NCBI GenBank assembly: GCA_003132865.1
Contig: PKYZ01000791.1
Location: 5,047 to 21,420 of the forward strand
DNA from: Bryobacterales bacterium
GTDB taxonomy: Bacteria; Acidobacteriota; Terriglobia; Bryobacterales; Bryobacteraceae
Length of the DNA stretch: 16,374 nt
Direction of reading: 5' to 3'
Position 1 is the first letter of the stretch, and each line of letters opens with the position of its first letter. The notes beneath the pieces were generated by a model, which was not told where the DNA came from, ran no database searches, and saw only the letters and a program-made list of their open reading frames with translations. The position numbers and the translations under genes are program-made. Shown in pieces: positions 1-7,960 of the stretch.

Positions 1-2422
1 ACCAGTACGAGACAACATAGGGGGTATTGGCCTCGATCGCCACGGGGGTGGCGAAGTTTGCCTGCTGCCAGCCCGAGGCCGATTCGTTAGGGAACACGAC
101 AGAGGCCAGCAGCGTGCCGGTGCTAGTCCAGAGGTATCCACGATGCGGACCGGTGTTCGTGGCACTCTTATAGAACCGCAAACCGGTGGCGTAGCCGGGG
201 ACACTGGAGACGAAGGTCAGGCCGAGTTGCGTGGCCTGCGAAGTCGGCGCAGTAGCCGTATTGGGAACCGCCTCCGGAGTCCACAGAGAAACCGGGGTGA
301 CCGTGCCGATCGCGGGGGACGTATTGAAGACCGGATCGACCCAGAAATTCGTCGCCGAAGCGCCGGTCGCGGGGAATCCGCCGGAGCCGTATTGGTATAC
401 GCCACTGGGCCCGTTTTCTCCATCGGCCAATCCAAAAAGCGGTGGGTTGCTCAGTGCATTCGTGAAAAACCCACTATCCGCAGCGTAGTTTCCGTTCGGA
501 GCGTTGTAGGAAATCACATACGGGGTCTTCGCGACGACCGCTACCGGCGACGGAAAATAAGCCAACTGCCAGCCCGATTTCGTCTCGTCGGTAAAGGTCA
601 CTGCGGCCAGGAGCTTTCCCTTAGGGGACCAGAGATGGCCCACATGGGTTCCGGTGTCGTTGAGCGCTTTGAAGAATCGCACGCCGGTCACGTAGCCGGA
701 AACGCTGGAGGTGAAATGCATACCCACTTCGATGGCCTGTTTGTTGGTGGAGGCAGGATTCAGCGGTTGTGCGGTGGAGGGCCACAGAGAGCATGGGCAG
801 ATGATCAACGTAAACGACTCCGACTGGGACGCACCATCGAGTGTGGCGGTGACGGAAACTGCCTCAGTTGACTCACCGCCTGACGGTTCGGTTGTAGCTG
901 TCGCCGAAAACGTAGCCGTGGCAGACCCGGCCGGGACGTTTACTGAGGCAGGCACGGTCAATGCCGAACCGTTGGCGGAAACCGACACGGTGACGCCGCC
1001 GGCTGGAGCCGGGGCCGAAAGCGTGAGGGTGCAGGTAGAGGAGGCGCCTGCATCGAGCGTTGTGGTATTGCACGCCAACGCGGAGATGAGCACCGGGGCG
1101 ACCAGCGTCAAGCTGGCCGTCTGGGAGGCGCCGTTCAGGGTGGCGGTGATGGTGGCCGACCGGGTGGTGATGATTGTGCCAACGGTGGCGGTGAAAGTGG
1201 CGGAGGTGGCGCTGGCCGCTATGGTGAGTAAGGCGGGGACGGTCAGCGAGGCGTTGTTATCGGAGAGGGCGACGACGGTGCCGCCGGTGGGGGCGGATTG
1301 ATTCAGGGTGACGGTGCAGGTGGTAGACGCGCCGGAGTTGACGCTGCTGGAATTGCAGCCTAGGGCGGAGACCAGCATGGGCGCTGCCAGGCTCAAGGTG
1401 GTGCTTTGGGAGGCGCGGTTCAGGGTTGCGGTGATGGTGGCCGACTGGGTGGTGGTGATTGTGCCGACAGTCGCGGTGAAAGTCGTGGAAGTGCTGTTGG
1501 CGGGTACGGTGACCGATGCGGGCACGGTGAGCGCCGTATTATTGCTGGAAAGTGCGACCGCACTGCCGCCGGTGGGGACGGATTGATTCAGGGTGACGGT
1601 GCAGGTGGTAGACGCACCAGAGTTCACGCTGGTGGGATTGCAGGCCAGGGCGGAGACCAGCATGGGGGCGACCAGGCTCAAGGTGGTGCTTTGGGAGGCG
1701 CGGTTCAGGGTTGCGGTGATGGTGGCTGCCTGGGTTGTGGTGAGCGTGCCGGCGGTGGCGATGAAGTTAGCAGAACTGGCCCCCGCCGGTACGGCCACTG
1801 ATGCGGGGATCGTAAGCAGAGCGTTATTATCCGACAGCGTGACGGTGGTGCCGGAGGAAGCGGACTGGTTCAAGCTCACCGTGCAGGTAGTGGAGGCGCC
1901 GGAGGCCACCGTGCCCGGATTGCACCTCAAGGACGTCAAACTGAGCGGCACACCGGTGGTGATCGTACCGCCGGTCGCTGTGGTTTGAATCGCGCTTCCG
2001 GCTGTCGAGGCGCTCAGCGCATTGGTGACGCTGATGGTAGCGCCGGACGACGCAGCCGATAACGTTACCGTGAGGACCGCTACCACGCCGTTCTGGATGA
2101 CGTTCCCGTTCAGCCCGGTCAGGAGGCACAGGTAAGAGCCGGGGCTTCCCGCGCAGGAAAGGGACTTGCCGGCGGCAGTGGCGGCCGCACCCGCGTTGGC
2201 GGAAATCGCGAAGATGTCGGATGGTAAATAAACAAATGTCCACTCGATGCCGGCCGGCTGGCTTCCGGACGGAGAACTGAGCGAAAGATTGAGGGAGACC
2301 GTGCCGCCAGGAGTTGTCGCACCCGACGACAGGGCCAAGGCATCCGACTGACAGAAGGCCGTAGCGCCTGACATGAAGAATGCAACCAAGCCGGTTGTAT
2401 GCTTCAGCGTAAGGGAGCACAT
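1..2422 (-). CDS. Secreted multidomain surface protein: cohesin-like, Ig-like repeats, two DUF4082 domains (partial, C-terminus beyond window)
   Basis: The reading frame is open from ATG at 2422 to the left edge (about 807 codons), so the C-terminus is missing. Residues 1-25 look like a signal peptide with a hydrophobic stretch near LVAFFMSGATAF. Residues 26-150 form a cohesin-like beta domain (SSGATTPGG, AAGKSLSCA, QNGVVAVLTV). About residues 153-533 are four Ig-like repeats, each with a Cys pair and an LTVPASVTVPA-type motif. From about 544 come two DUF4082-type domains, recognised by SLWP, GVRFFKALNDTGTHVGHLW, SGWQLAYF and TPYVISYNAP in the first and the matching SLWTP, TGLRFYKSATNTGPHRGYLW and TPYVVSY in the second. 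DUF4082 has no established function and occurs in large Ig-bearing surface proteins. I infer an extracellular adhesion or carbohydrate-contact role. No Shine-Dalgarno is visible before ATG 2422, but no better start precedes the signal peptide. Confidence 0.85.
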   Translation of the reverse strand, partial: MCSLTLKHTTGLVAFFMSGATAFCQSDALALSSGATTPGGTVSLNLSLSSPSGSQPAGIEWTFVYLPSDIFAISANAGAAATAAGKSLSCAGSPGSYLCLLTGLNGNVIQNGVVAVLTVTLSAASSGATISVTNALSASTAGSAIQTTATGGTITTGVPLSLTSLRCNPGTVASGASTTCTVSLNQSASSGTTVTLSDNNALLTIPASVAVPAGASSANFIATAGTLTTTQAATITATLNRASQSTTLSLVAPMLVSALACNPTSVNSGASTTCTVTLNQSVPTGGSAVALSSNNTALTVPASVTVPANSTSTTFTATVGTITTTQSATITATLNRASQSTTLSLAAPMLVSALGCNSSSVNSGASTTCTVTLNQSAPTGGTVVALSDNNASLTVPALLTIAASATSATFTATVGTIITTRSATITATLNGASQTASLTLVAPVLISALACNTTTLDAGASSTCTLTLSAPAPAGGVTVSVSANGSALTVPASVNVPAGSATATFSATATTEPSGGESTEAVSVTATLDGASQSESFTLIICPCSLWPSTAQPLNPASTNKQAIEVGMHFTSSVSGYVTGVRFFKALNDTGTHVGHLWSPKGKLLAAVTFTDETKSGWQLAYFPSPVAVVAKTPYVISYNAPNGNYAADSGFFTNALSNPPLFGLADGENGPSGVYQYGSGGFPATGASATNFWVDPVFNTSPAIGTVTPVSLWTPEAVPNTATAPTSQATQLGLTFVSSVPGYATGLRFYKSATNTGPHRGYLWTSTGTLLASVVFPNESASGWQQANFATPVAIEANTPYVVSYW
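825..1965 (-). repeat. Four tandem 285-bp units encoding Ig-like domains
   Basis: A marker sequence (gattgattcag and variants) recurs at 1296, 1581 and 1863, with a diverged version near 1011, giving periods of 285, 285 and 282 bp (95, 95 and 94 codons). The segments near 1275-1440 and 1560-1725 are almost identical in DNA, whereas the outer units are more diverged, which indicates recent duplication or gene conversion in the middle of the array. The repeats are in frame with the minus-strand surface protein. Confidence 0.9.
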
Positions 2423-2460
2423 TGTGGCTAAATGGTAACCCTATCCTTTCTCCATGCTCA

Positions 2461-2593
2461 ACGTTGTGTTTAGTTAGGCTTAGTTAACAATTTACGTTAA
2501 GATTGGTTAATTCCTCAGTTAAACAAGGCTAAATACACTTCCCATTAACTTTTGTAAGCTAACCTTGTCCAAAGTCTAACTAAACACACTAAC
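2461..2593. promoter_or_regulatory. AT-rich upstream region with nine phased GTTAR/YTAAC half-sites
   Basis: This lies directly upstream of the minus-strand surface protein. GTTAG or GTTAA occurs on the plus strand at 2473, 2483, 2496, 2506 and 2518, and the complementary YTAAC occurs at 2545, 2559, 2576 and 2589. The left group therefore points one way and the right group the other, around a centre near 2533. Left-hand spacings are 10, 13, 10 and 12 bp, close to one helical turn. An inverted repeat ACAAGGCTA / TAACCTTGT (2523-2568, one mismatch) overlaps it. I infer a regulator-binding or promoter region. No confident -35/-10 pair was found. Confidence 0.45.
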
Positions 2594-3576
2594 CACGGAT
2601 AGCGCGCGACGCGATTTCATGCCGCCGTTCAGGACTCCGGCATCCAGCAAATGGTCGAGGTGCTGCCTCAAAACAGCGCTGCCTCTAACCAGGCCGGGCA
2701 TTCACTGCAAAACCTCGCGAGGGCCCAATTGGCCGCTGCCAGTTTCCAGATAATACGACAAGAATCTCCTTTGCCTGTCGCCTCGCCACGACCTGCTTCG
2801 GATGTACCGGTTAACCTACAGAAAATTCCTGATTTGTTAGGGGAAGAACCTCAGCAAGTGGACTGCCAAACCAGTGTCGCGTTAACTGGTTGAATATTGA
2901 GGACTTCGCGAATTTTTAGGAGGGTTTACCTCGATCGTGACGTGGTATTTTTTACACTTGTTGCTCAGCAGGAAAACCACCACAAAGTCGGAGTGTATAT
3001 CCTGTTTGATCCTGTTTGGGGTATGGGCTCCTTCTTTTCGGGGGGATTGTGCCAGAGCTTACCCAATCGGCAGGCTTCCCCCTTGCTTGCTTGTGGACCC
3101 CAGTCATCCTGGATTTTGAATCGGGGGTCTAGACCCCCGAGACTGTAAGAATTCCGCATCGACTCGGTAAAACTTTCGAGGCTCTACCCTGCTATTCCTA
3201 AGCGGATGGCGGACACCATATTTTAGATGTGTTGAATGCCCACCAGACCCTCCGAATTACTTAAATTATGCCGCCGATTCGGGCAGATCTGGCGTGACGC
3301 CACAGGGGTCGAAGTTGATCGAGAATTCCACATAAGCGGTAGTAGTGACGCTCGCCGGCTCGGGCGCTGGCGCCGAGGCCTGTGCCTTTTGGCGGGGAAA
3401 AACATCAGCCGGCGACAGCAGTAGACGACGCACTAGCCAATGGCCCAACAACAGCCCCACCCGCCAGCAACCCACAAAACCAACCGCCACTGCATGCGCA
3501 ATTCCTGGTGTCGGCGGCGCCCACTTTGCGTAGCGGCTCACTCCCACTATCCGCTGGAAGCCGCCCGTGGGAATTC
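2594..3576. other. Stretch of about 1 kb with no supportable gene
   Basis: Open frames here are short (at most about 104 codons) and none shows a recognisable domain. A frame at 2651-2893 on the plus strand (VEVLPQNSAAS...) and one at 3266-3580 on the minus strand have some protein-like composition but no family match I recognise. The minus-strand frame begins with a GTG that overlaps the stop of the propeller pseudogene. The stretch contains a perfect 20-bp palindrome at 3121-3140 and a short direct repeat cctgtttgat/cctgtttggg near 3001-3019. It may be decayed coding sequence. Confidence 0.4.
3121..3140. repeat. Perfect 20-bp palindrome (hairpin with CTAG loop)
   Basis: TCGGGGGT-CTAG-ACCCCCGA reads identically on both strands. 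As RNA it would form an 8-bp stem closed by a CTAG loop. It lies downstream of the minus-strand propeller pseudogene, but no U-tract follows on either strand, so a simple intrinsic terminator is not supported. It could be an operator or a structure-forming site. Confidence 0.6.
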
Positions 3577-4844
3577 TCACTGCGGGGCCTGCGGCATACT
3601 GGCTTGCTCGCCTGCTGCCCCGCTTCCACCAATATCCAAGATCTGCTCATCAGAGCAGGTAATGCCGTTGGCGGAGGACAGCGTCGAGAACACCTCCACG
3701 TTGCCTTTGCTGGAGAAATTCGTCAACGTATCCGTGAAAGCACGAGGCGGGACAATAGGCTGTACCGATTTCTTAAACAATCGGCTGCCGCCGCTTCCCG
3801 TAATAAGCCAGGCACGCCATGTCGCAGCCGCGGTGATGCCCACATCAAAGTTGATAGTGAGGGTGCTGTTCGCGAGACTTAAACGCAGCCCAATGCCACA
3901 GGCCGTTGCGCGTGCGATGTTGCCGGCGTCGTTTTCAACCAGCCACAGCGCCCCGTCTGAACCAGGCGCGATCCCGGTCGGGAAACTGCTGGCGGTTGGC
4001 AGAGAATATTCGGTGACCACACCGGAGGTGGTGATACGCCCGACGGAGTTGAATACACCTCCTGTGAATCACAGCGCTCCATCCGGTCCCGCGGTGATGT
4101 GACCCGTGGCTCCCTCCGGTGACAGGACAAACGAAGTAACGCCACCGGCAGTAGTGATGCGGCCGATCCTGCCGGCGGGGAGAGACAACTCGGTAAACCA
4201 CAATGCACCGTCCGGTCCCGTTGTGATCCAATTGGGAGACGCCAAGCCGTCGTCAAGAGTAAACTCTGTAATCACTCCGGTAGTCGTGATGCGGCCGATC
4301 TGGTTGCCAACGCTCTCGGTAAACCACAGCGCACCGTCGGGCCCGGCCGCGATGCCGATCGGATAACTGTTGGGGGTGGGGATCGGGTATTCCTGGACCA
4401 CGCCAGCTGTTGTGATCCGTCCGATATTGTTAGCGCCACTCTCCGTGAACCACATGGCACCATCTGGTCCAGCGGTAATTGCCTGGGGAAAGCTATTCAT
4501 GGTTGGCGTTGGATATTGGGCTAGATTCCCGTTCGGCGTAATGCGGCCGATACTGCCGACCGACCCGTCAGACCCAGTGAACCACAGCGCCTCATCCGGC
4601 CCTAGAGCGATGGCCCCTTGGGGCGTGAACGACACGGGGTAGTAGGAGAGGGCCCCCGACGTCGTGATGCGTCCGACGAGGTAGCCGGCGGTGAACCACA
4701 GTGCGCCGTCCGGCCCGTTCGTGATGCCGTTGGGACAGCCCCCTGGGATATCGGATACTCGAAGATAGTGTCCCTCTGGGCCTGTAGCATCGCAACCGGG
4801 CCCGACAGCAGCACGAAGAACAGCAAGCATTTCCATGTAATCAC
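3577..4844 (-). pseudogene. Seven-bladed Vgb (streptogramin lyase)-like beta-propeller protein, broken by a frameshift and a UGA codon
   Basis: The likely start is GTG at 4844, preceded by TAGGAG seven bases upstream, and it opens a clear signal peptide (MITWKCLLFFVLLSGPVAML). The mature N-terminus runs into DTIFEYPISQGAVP. The frame then shifts by one base in a run of three C (plus strand 4732-4734), after which the neighbouring frame continues with NGITNGPDGALWFT. Seven repeats of the type GPDGALWFTE...IGRITT follow, matching the seven-bladed propeller of the virginiamycin B lyase family. In blade six the Trp of GALWFT is TGA (4069-4071, TGG to TGA). Beyond it the same frame continues through blade seven and a C-terminal domain (from about TACGIGLRLSLANSTLTINF) to a TGA at 3577. 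Both lesions sit at strongly predictable positions. An antibiotic-lyase function should not be assumed, because many acidobacterial secreted propellers share this repeat. Confidence 0.85.
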
Positions 4845-4913
4845 GTGGATCTCCTATTCCGGGAATAATCACCGTGTCATCGATCATCTGAAATCGTCTT
4901 TTTTCTGTGTGGA

Positions 4914-7169
4914 TTACCAGCCTTGAGTCGTGGCCAGGGTTGGGTCTGCGGCCAACGCGGCTGTCAACATCCTTTGGCCAAGATCCTGGTTGCCGGCCTT
5001 CAGATAGGCCATGCCGAGATGGTATCTCCGCCGGGGAGTGCCGTCTTTCTCCACCGCGGTTTTCAGATAGCGAATAGCTCCTTCGTAGTTTCCCTTGCGG
5101 TAGTAAGCCCAGCCCAGCGTGTCCTGCACGGCAGGGCTGTCAGGCGCTAGATCTCCGGCCTGCTGCGCGTATTTCAGGGCTTCGTCCGGGTCGTCTTTGG
5201 AGAGCATATAAGCCAGGTTGTTCAATGCCATGGTGCTGTTATGGTCGATCGTCACGACGGCCCGGTACTGGGCAATAGCGCCTGTCCGGTCGCCGGCTTT
5301 TTCGGCTATTTCACCCAGCAAGAACCGTGCTGCGGTGTTCTGCGGCTGCGCGGCCAGCACCGCCGCCAGGTGCTGTCGCGCCGGATCCATGCTGCCTTGG
5401 ATCACGTCCAAGCGCGCCAGAGCCATGTCCGCTATCGTGGATTTCGGGTCGGCCTTCTTGGCGGCTTCCAACGCCGCCCTCGCTTCGGTCGTCTTGCCGA
5501 CATTCATCAACCAGCGACCCAGCAACAACTGCAGCCCGCCGGATTGGGGCCGTTGCAGGGCCGCCTGCTGCAGCCGTTCGACGGTTTTTTGCGGCTGTTT
5601 CTGGGCAGCATAGGTCTGCGCCAGAAGCTCCCAAGCCGGGACATCGTCCGGGAGCAGTTTTACAGCCGCATCCATCGAAGCCCGGGCGCCGGCGAAGTCC
5701 TTTCCGGCGAGCTTAAGTACCCCATCTTGCAACAGCAGTTCTGGCGCTCTCGCCCGTGCCAACCCTGCGTCGATTCCCTGGCGTGCTTCGGTCTTATTAT
5801 CCAGCGCCAGTAACGCCCAGTTACGCCACACGATCGCCGGCATCGTTTTCCGCTGCGCCTCCGGTGTCTCGTTCATCACTTCCAGCGCTGTGCCGGCGCC
5901 CTTGGAAGCGATCAGCAGCCGCGCCAATTCGACCCGTGCATCCAGGAGGTTGCGATCCAACCGTAAGGCTTCTGTGAGTTCTTGCCGTTGGTTCAGGCTG
6001 GCGCCGCTGGCTCGGTACACTTTGGAGAGGTAATAGTGCGCTGCCGCGGAATCATGCTCGAAATGCAATACTTGCCGCAAGTCGTTTTCCGCGCCGGTAT
6101 AGTTCCCGGAAACCAGGTACAACTGGCTTCGCTGCAACAGCGCTTCGGTGTCCTTGGGGTTCTTCTGCAAGGCAGCTTTGAGCACACGCTCGGCATCGTC
6201 GTTTTTTCCCGTCGCGGAATACGCGGCCACCAGCCGGGTGCGGGTCGCGCGGTCGTCCGGCGCTTCCTTCGCAAGCTTCTCGAATTCTGCGGTCGCCGCC
6301 TCAAGCTTGCCCGTCCGGAAGAGAAAGGCCGCATGCAGCGGTTTGTAGTTCTTGTCCGGTAACTGTGAGATTTGCCGGTATGTCCGCTCAGCCTCGTCGG
6401 CATGCCCCGAACTGAACTGAATCCCCCCCAGAGTCAGGAGGGCCGGCCCGTTGTTCGGATCGATCTGCAAGGCGCGGCGCACCTCGGCTTGAGCCTGCTC
6501 CGGCTTCCCTGAAAACAGGTAAAAGCGGCCCAGCGCGAGGGCCGCGTCTGCGGATTGCGGAGCCGCTTTGACGGCGTTCTGAAGCACTTGCTGGCCCCCG
6601 GCCCAATCCTTCTGCACCAGCTTGAGCTTTGCCAGATCCACTGAAGACCGCAGGTGTGTGGGGAACTTCGCGAGGGCTTGCTCCAGCTCTTCTGCAGCTT
6701 CCCCCGGCTTGCCCAGCCGGAGCTTGGTTAGCGCCAGGACGTGCAGAATGTCCACGTTATCCGGCGCCAGGGCGAGCACTTCGCTGAGGCGCTTCTGCGC
6801 ATTCTCCACCGCTCGATCGTCGCGGCTGGCAGCCATCATCGTGGAAAGCCGCAGTTGCGCGTCCACGTGTTTCGGATTTAACTCGGTGGCCTTGCGCAAC
6901 GCGGCGGCGCCCTGTTGCAGGTTGTGCGCCCCCAGATACGCCAAGCCGAGCTGATAGTAGGCCTCGGCATCTCGTGGCATGACCTTGACGGCGTTCAGGA
7001 ATTCCAGTGATGCCCGGCTATAGTCGTTCTTCTTCATGGCCTCCTTACCGCGGCTTATGAAACGCGCCTCTTTGGCTTCAGGGGACCGCCTGCAGTCGGT
7101 GGTCCCGAACCCACCGAGTACTATTAATGCAAATAGAATCAGATTACGCCTTTTCGTCTTTGTCGCCAT
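4914..7169 (-). CDS. TPR-repeat protein, PrsT-like (PEP-CTERM/exopolysaccharide system)
   Basis: The product is 751 residues if translation starts at ATG 7169. An upstream in-frame ATG at 7313 would add a 48-residue non-signal extension and lies inside a palindrome, so I reject it. Residues 9-21 are hydrophobic after KTKRR, and Cys26 follows (GTTDC), as in exported lipoproteins, though the residues before the Cys are a poor lipobox. From about residue 31 (EAKEARFISRGKEAMKKNDY) the protein is almost entirely tetratricopeptide repeats (AYYQLGLAYLGAHNLQQGAAALRKATEL, ALNNLAYMLSKDDPDEALKYA). Length, repeat content and neighbours fit the PEP-CTERM-associated TPR family, whose members act in polysaccharide assembly or export at the envelope. 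A weak AGG lies about 10 nt before the start. It reads divergently from the small cohesin-like gene. Confidence 0.85.
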   Translation of the reverse strand: MATKTKRRNLILFALIVLGGFGTTDCRRSPEAKEARFISRGKEAMKKNDYSRASLEFLNAVKVMPRDAEAYYQLGLAYLGAHNLQQGAAALRKATELNPKHVDAQLRLSTMMAASRDDRAVENAQKRLSEVLALAPDNVDILHVLALTKLRLGKPGEAAEELEQALAKFPTHLRSSVDLAKLKLVQKDWAGGQQVLQNAVKAAPQSADAALALGRFYLFSGKPEQAQAEVRRALQIDPNNGPALLTLGGIQFSSGHADEAERTYRQISQLPDKNYKPLHAAFLFRTGKLEAATAEFEKLAKEAPDDRATRTRLVAAYSATGKNDDAERVLKAALQKNPKDTEALLQRSQLYLVSGNYTGAENDLRQVLHFEHDSAAAHYYLSKVYRASGASLNQRQELTEALRLDRNLLDARVELARLLIASKGAGTALEVMNETPEAQRKTMPAIVWRNWALLALDNKTEARQGIDAGLARARAPELLLQDGVLKLAGKDFAGARASMDAAVKLLPDDVPAWELLAQTYAAQKQPQKTVERLQQAALQRPQSGGLQLLLGRWLMNVGKTTEARAALEAAKKADPKSTIADMALARLDVIQGSMDPARQHLAAVLAAQPQNTAARFLLGEIAEKAGDRTGAIAQYRAVVTIDHNSTMALNNLAYMLSKDDPDEALKYAQQAGDLAPDSPAVQDTLGWAYYRKGNYEGAIRYLKTAVEKDGTPRRRYHLGMAYLKAGNQDLGQRMLTAALAADPTLATTQGW

Positions 7170-7231
7170 AAGAATTACCTGGAAAGTCAAGGAAGCACGC
7201 CGGTTGCCACAAAGCCGGCTATTGTATACGG

Positions 7232-7247
7232 TGCACCGTGCCCGCCA
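7232..7247 (-). promoter_or_regulatory. Candidate sigma-54 promoter of the TPR gene
   Basis: On the minus strand the site reads TGGCGGG-CACG-GTGCA. The GG and GC elements are exactly 10 bases apart, as sigma-54 requires. It deviates from TGGCACG-N4-TTGCW at three positions. Transcription would begin near 7221, about 50 nt before ATG 7169. The -12 part overlaps the small palindrome CGGTGCACCG (7230-7239). Confidence 0.35.
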
Positions 7248-7300
7248 TGCCGCACACCATGCGAAATCTTTCCAGAAAGGAGGATTTCTTGCAAAACTCG

Positions 7301-7328
7301 GGTAGTGGGTCATTAATGACCCACTACC
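7301..7328. repeat. Perfect 28-bp palindrome in a divergent intergenic region
   Basis: The half GGTAGTGGGTCATT is followed by its exact reverse complement. It lies between the divergent TPR gene (start 7169) and cohesin-like gene (start 7405), with its right edge 37 bp before the -35 hexamer of the latter. Because both genes read away from it, a terminator is unlikely. A dimeric repressor or activator operator, or an RNA hairpin (12-bp stem, TTAA loop), fits better. Confidence 0.75.
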
Positions 7329-7365
7329 ATAACTCGTGACTGAAGCTGGAACTGAATAATTCTCT

Positions 7366-7395
7366 TTGGCAACCTTTTTGCTGGCCGCGTATAAT
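7366..7395 (+). promoter_or_regulatory. Sigma-70 type promoter for the small cohesin-like gene
   Basis: TTGGCA at 7366-7371 (five of six against TTGACA) and a perfect TATAAT at 7390-7395 are separated by 18 bp. The expected transcription start, six to seven bases after the -10 element, falls at about 7401-7403, only two to four bases before ATG 7405. The mRNA would be leaderless or nearly so, consistent with the absence of a proper Shine-Dalgarno. Confidence 0.65.
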
Positions 7396-7404
7396 CAAAG
7401 AAGC

Positions 7405-7872
7405 ATGCGAAGCCTTAGCGTGTTCCTTTGCGCGCTGCCCCTGCTCGGGCAGAGCGTACGAGTTTCTTCCGGATCCGCGGCTCCGGGAGAGAAGCTTGCG
7501 ATCGAAATCGCTTTGGATTCCCCTTCCGGCAAAGAGCCCCTGGCGCAGCAATGGGAAGCCACTTTCTCGGGCGAAGCTCTAAAACTGGACGAAACCGGAC
7601 CCGTGGCTGGGCCAGCGGCCCGAGCCGCCGGCAAGGGCCTTACCTGCGCCCCGAAAAAGACGAGTCCGGGCCTATCTAAATGGGTCTGCATCCTGGCCGG
7701 AGGTCAGAAGCCCATTGGAAACGGGGTGGTGGCACTCCTGCGTTTCGAAGTCCAGGCCCATGCGCGCTCCGGTTCTCAGCCCATCGTTGTGGACAATTTG
7801 TTAGGCGTTTCGGCAGCGCTCAAAAAAGCTCCCATTCTCCGGGCCGAAGGCGCCGTTAGAGTCACCCGCTGA
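7405..7872 (+). CDS. Small secreted cohesin-like protein, stand-alone copy of the N-terminal module of the large surface protein
   Basis: The product is 155 residues from ATG 7405. An earlier in-frame start at 7366 is rejected because it lies in the -35 element of the promoter. Residues 1-16 are a signal peptide (MRSLSVFLCALPLLGQ). The rest is one beta-rich domain that aligns with residues 26-150 of the protein at 1-2422: SSG..APG, SPSG..P...W...F, AAGK.L.CA, C.L.G, NGVVA.L and S...I.V.N.L..S recur in the same order. Such folds are usually annotated as cohesin-like. No dockerin is visible in the window, so a binding role is inferred, not shown. The TGA stop at 7872 is followed 48 bp later by the sigma-54-like promoter of the next unit. 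Confidence 0.8.
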   Translation: MRSLSVFLCALPLLGQSVRVSSGSAAPGEKLAIEIALDSPSGKEPLAQQWEATFSGEALKLDETGPVAGPAARAAGKGLTCAPKKTSPGLSKWVCILAGGQKPIGNGVVALLRFEVQAHARSGSQPIVVDNLLGVSAALKKAPILRAEGAVRVTR

Positions 7873-7920
7873 GATTCCGGGATGTTTCGGTATTCGCGCG
7901 CGGATCGGTAGGAGCCCTTT

Positions 7921-7936
7921 TGGCAGGCCGGGTGCA
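7921..7936 (+). promoter_or_regulatory. Candidate sigma-54 promoter for microprotein and deacetylase
   Basis: TGGCAGG-CCGG-GTGCA has GG (7922-7923) and GC (7934-7935) exactly 10 bases apart and differs from TGGCACG-N4-TTGCW at two positions. Transcription would begin near 7947, just upstream of the GGGAGG ribosome site of the 32-codon ORF and about 125 nt before the deacetylase. Confidence 0.5.
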
Positions 7937-7960
7937 ACGACCGCTGTGGGAGGATCCCCT

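Noticed and set aside
711..1988. Long plus-strand open frames over the Ig repeats (711-1301, 1308-1586, 1593-1988)
   Set aside because: They are antisense to a well-supported repeat protein, repeat with the same 285-bp period, and show no own start signals or domains.
2651..2893. 80-codon plus-strand frame starting MVEVLPQNSAAS
   Set aside because: No ribosome site, no recognisable domain, and the frame stays open upstream without a start.
3266..3580. 104-codon minus-strand frame overlapping the propeller pseudogene stop by GTGA
   Set aside because: No family signature and mixed composition; the overlap may be chance. Listed only within the no-gene stretch.
4069..4071. UGA in the propeller read as selenocysteine or Trp by recoding
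   Set aside because: The position is Trp in all other blades, UGG is used for Trp and UGA ends neighbouring genes, and a second lesion is present, so a nonsense mutation is simpler.
5241..5813. 190-codon plus-strand frame inside the TPR gene
   Set aside because: Shadow of the opposite-strand TPR gene, rich in Arg/Gln/Leu as expected for a GC-rich antisense frame.
7170..7313. N-terminal extension of the TPR protein to ATG 7313
   Set aside because: It would place 48 non-signal residues before a clear export signal, and the ATG is inside the 28-bp palindrome.
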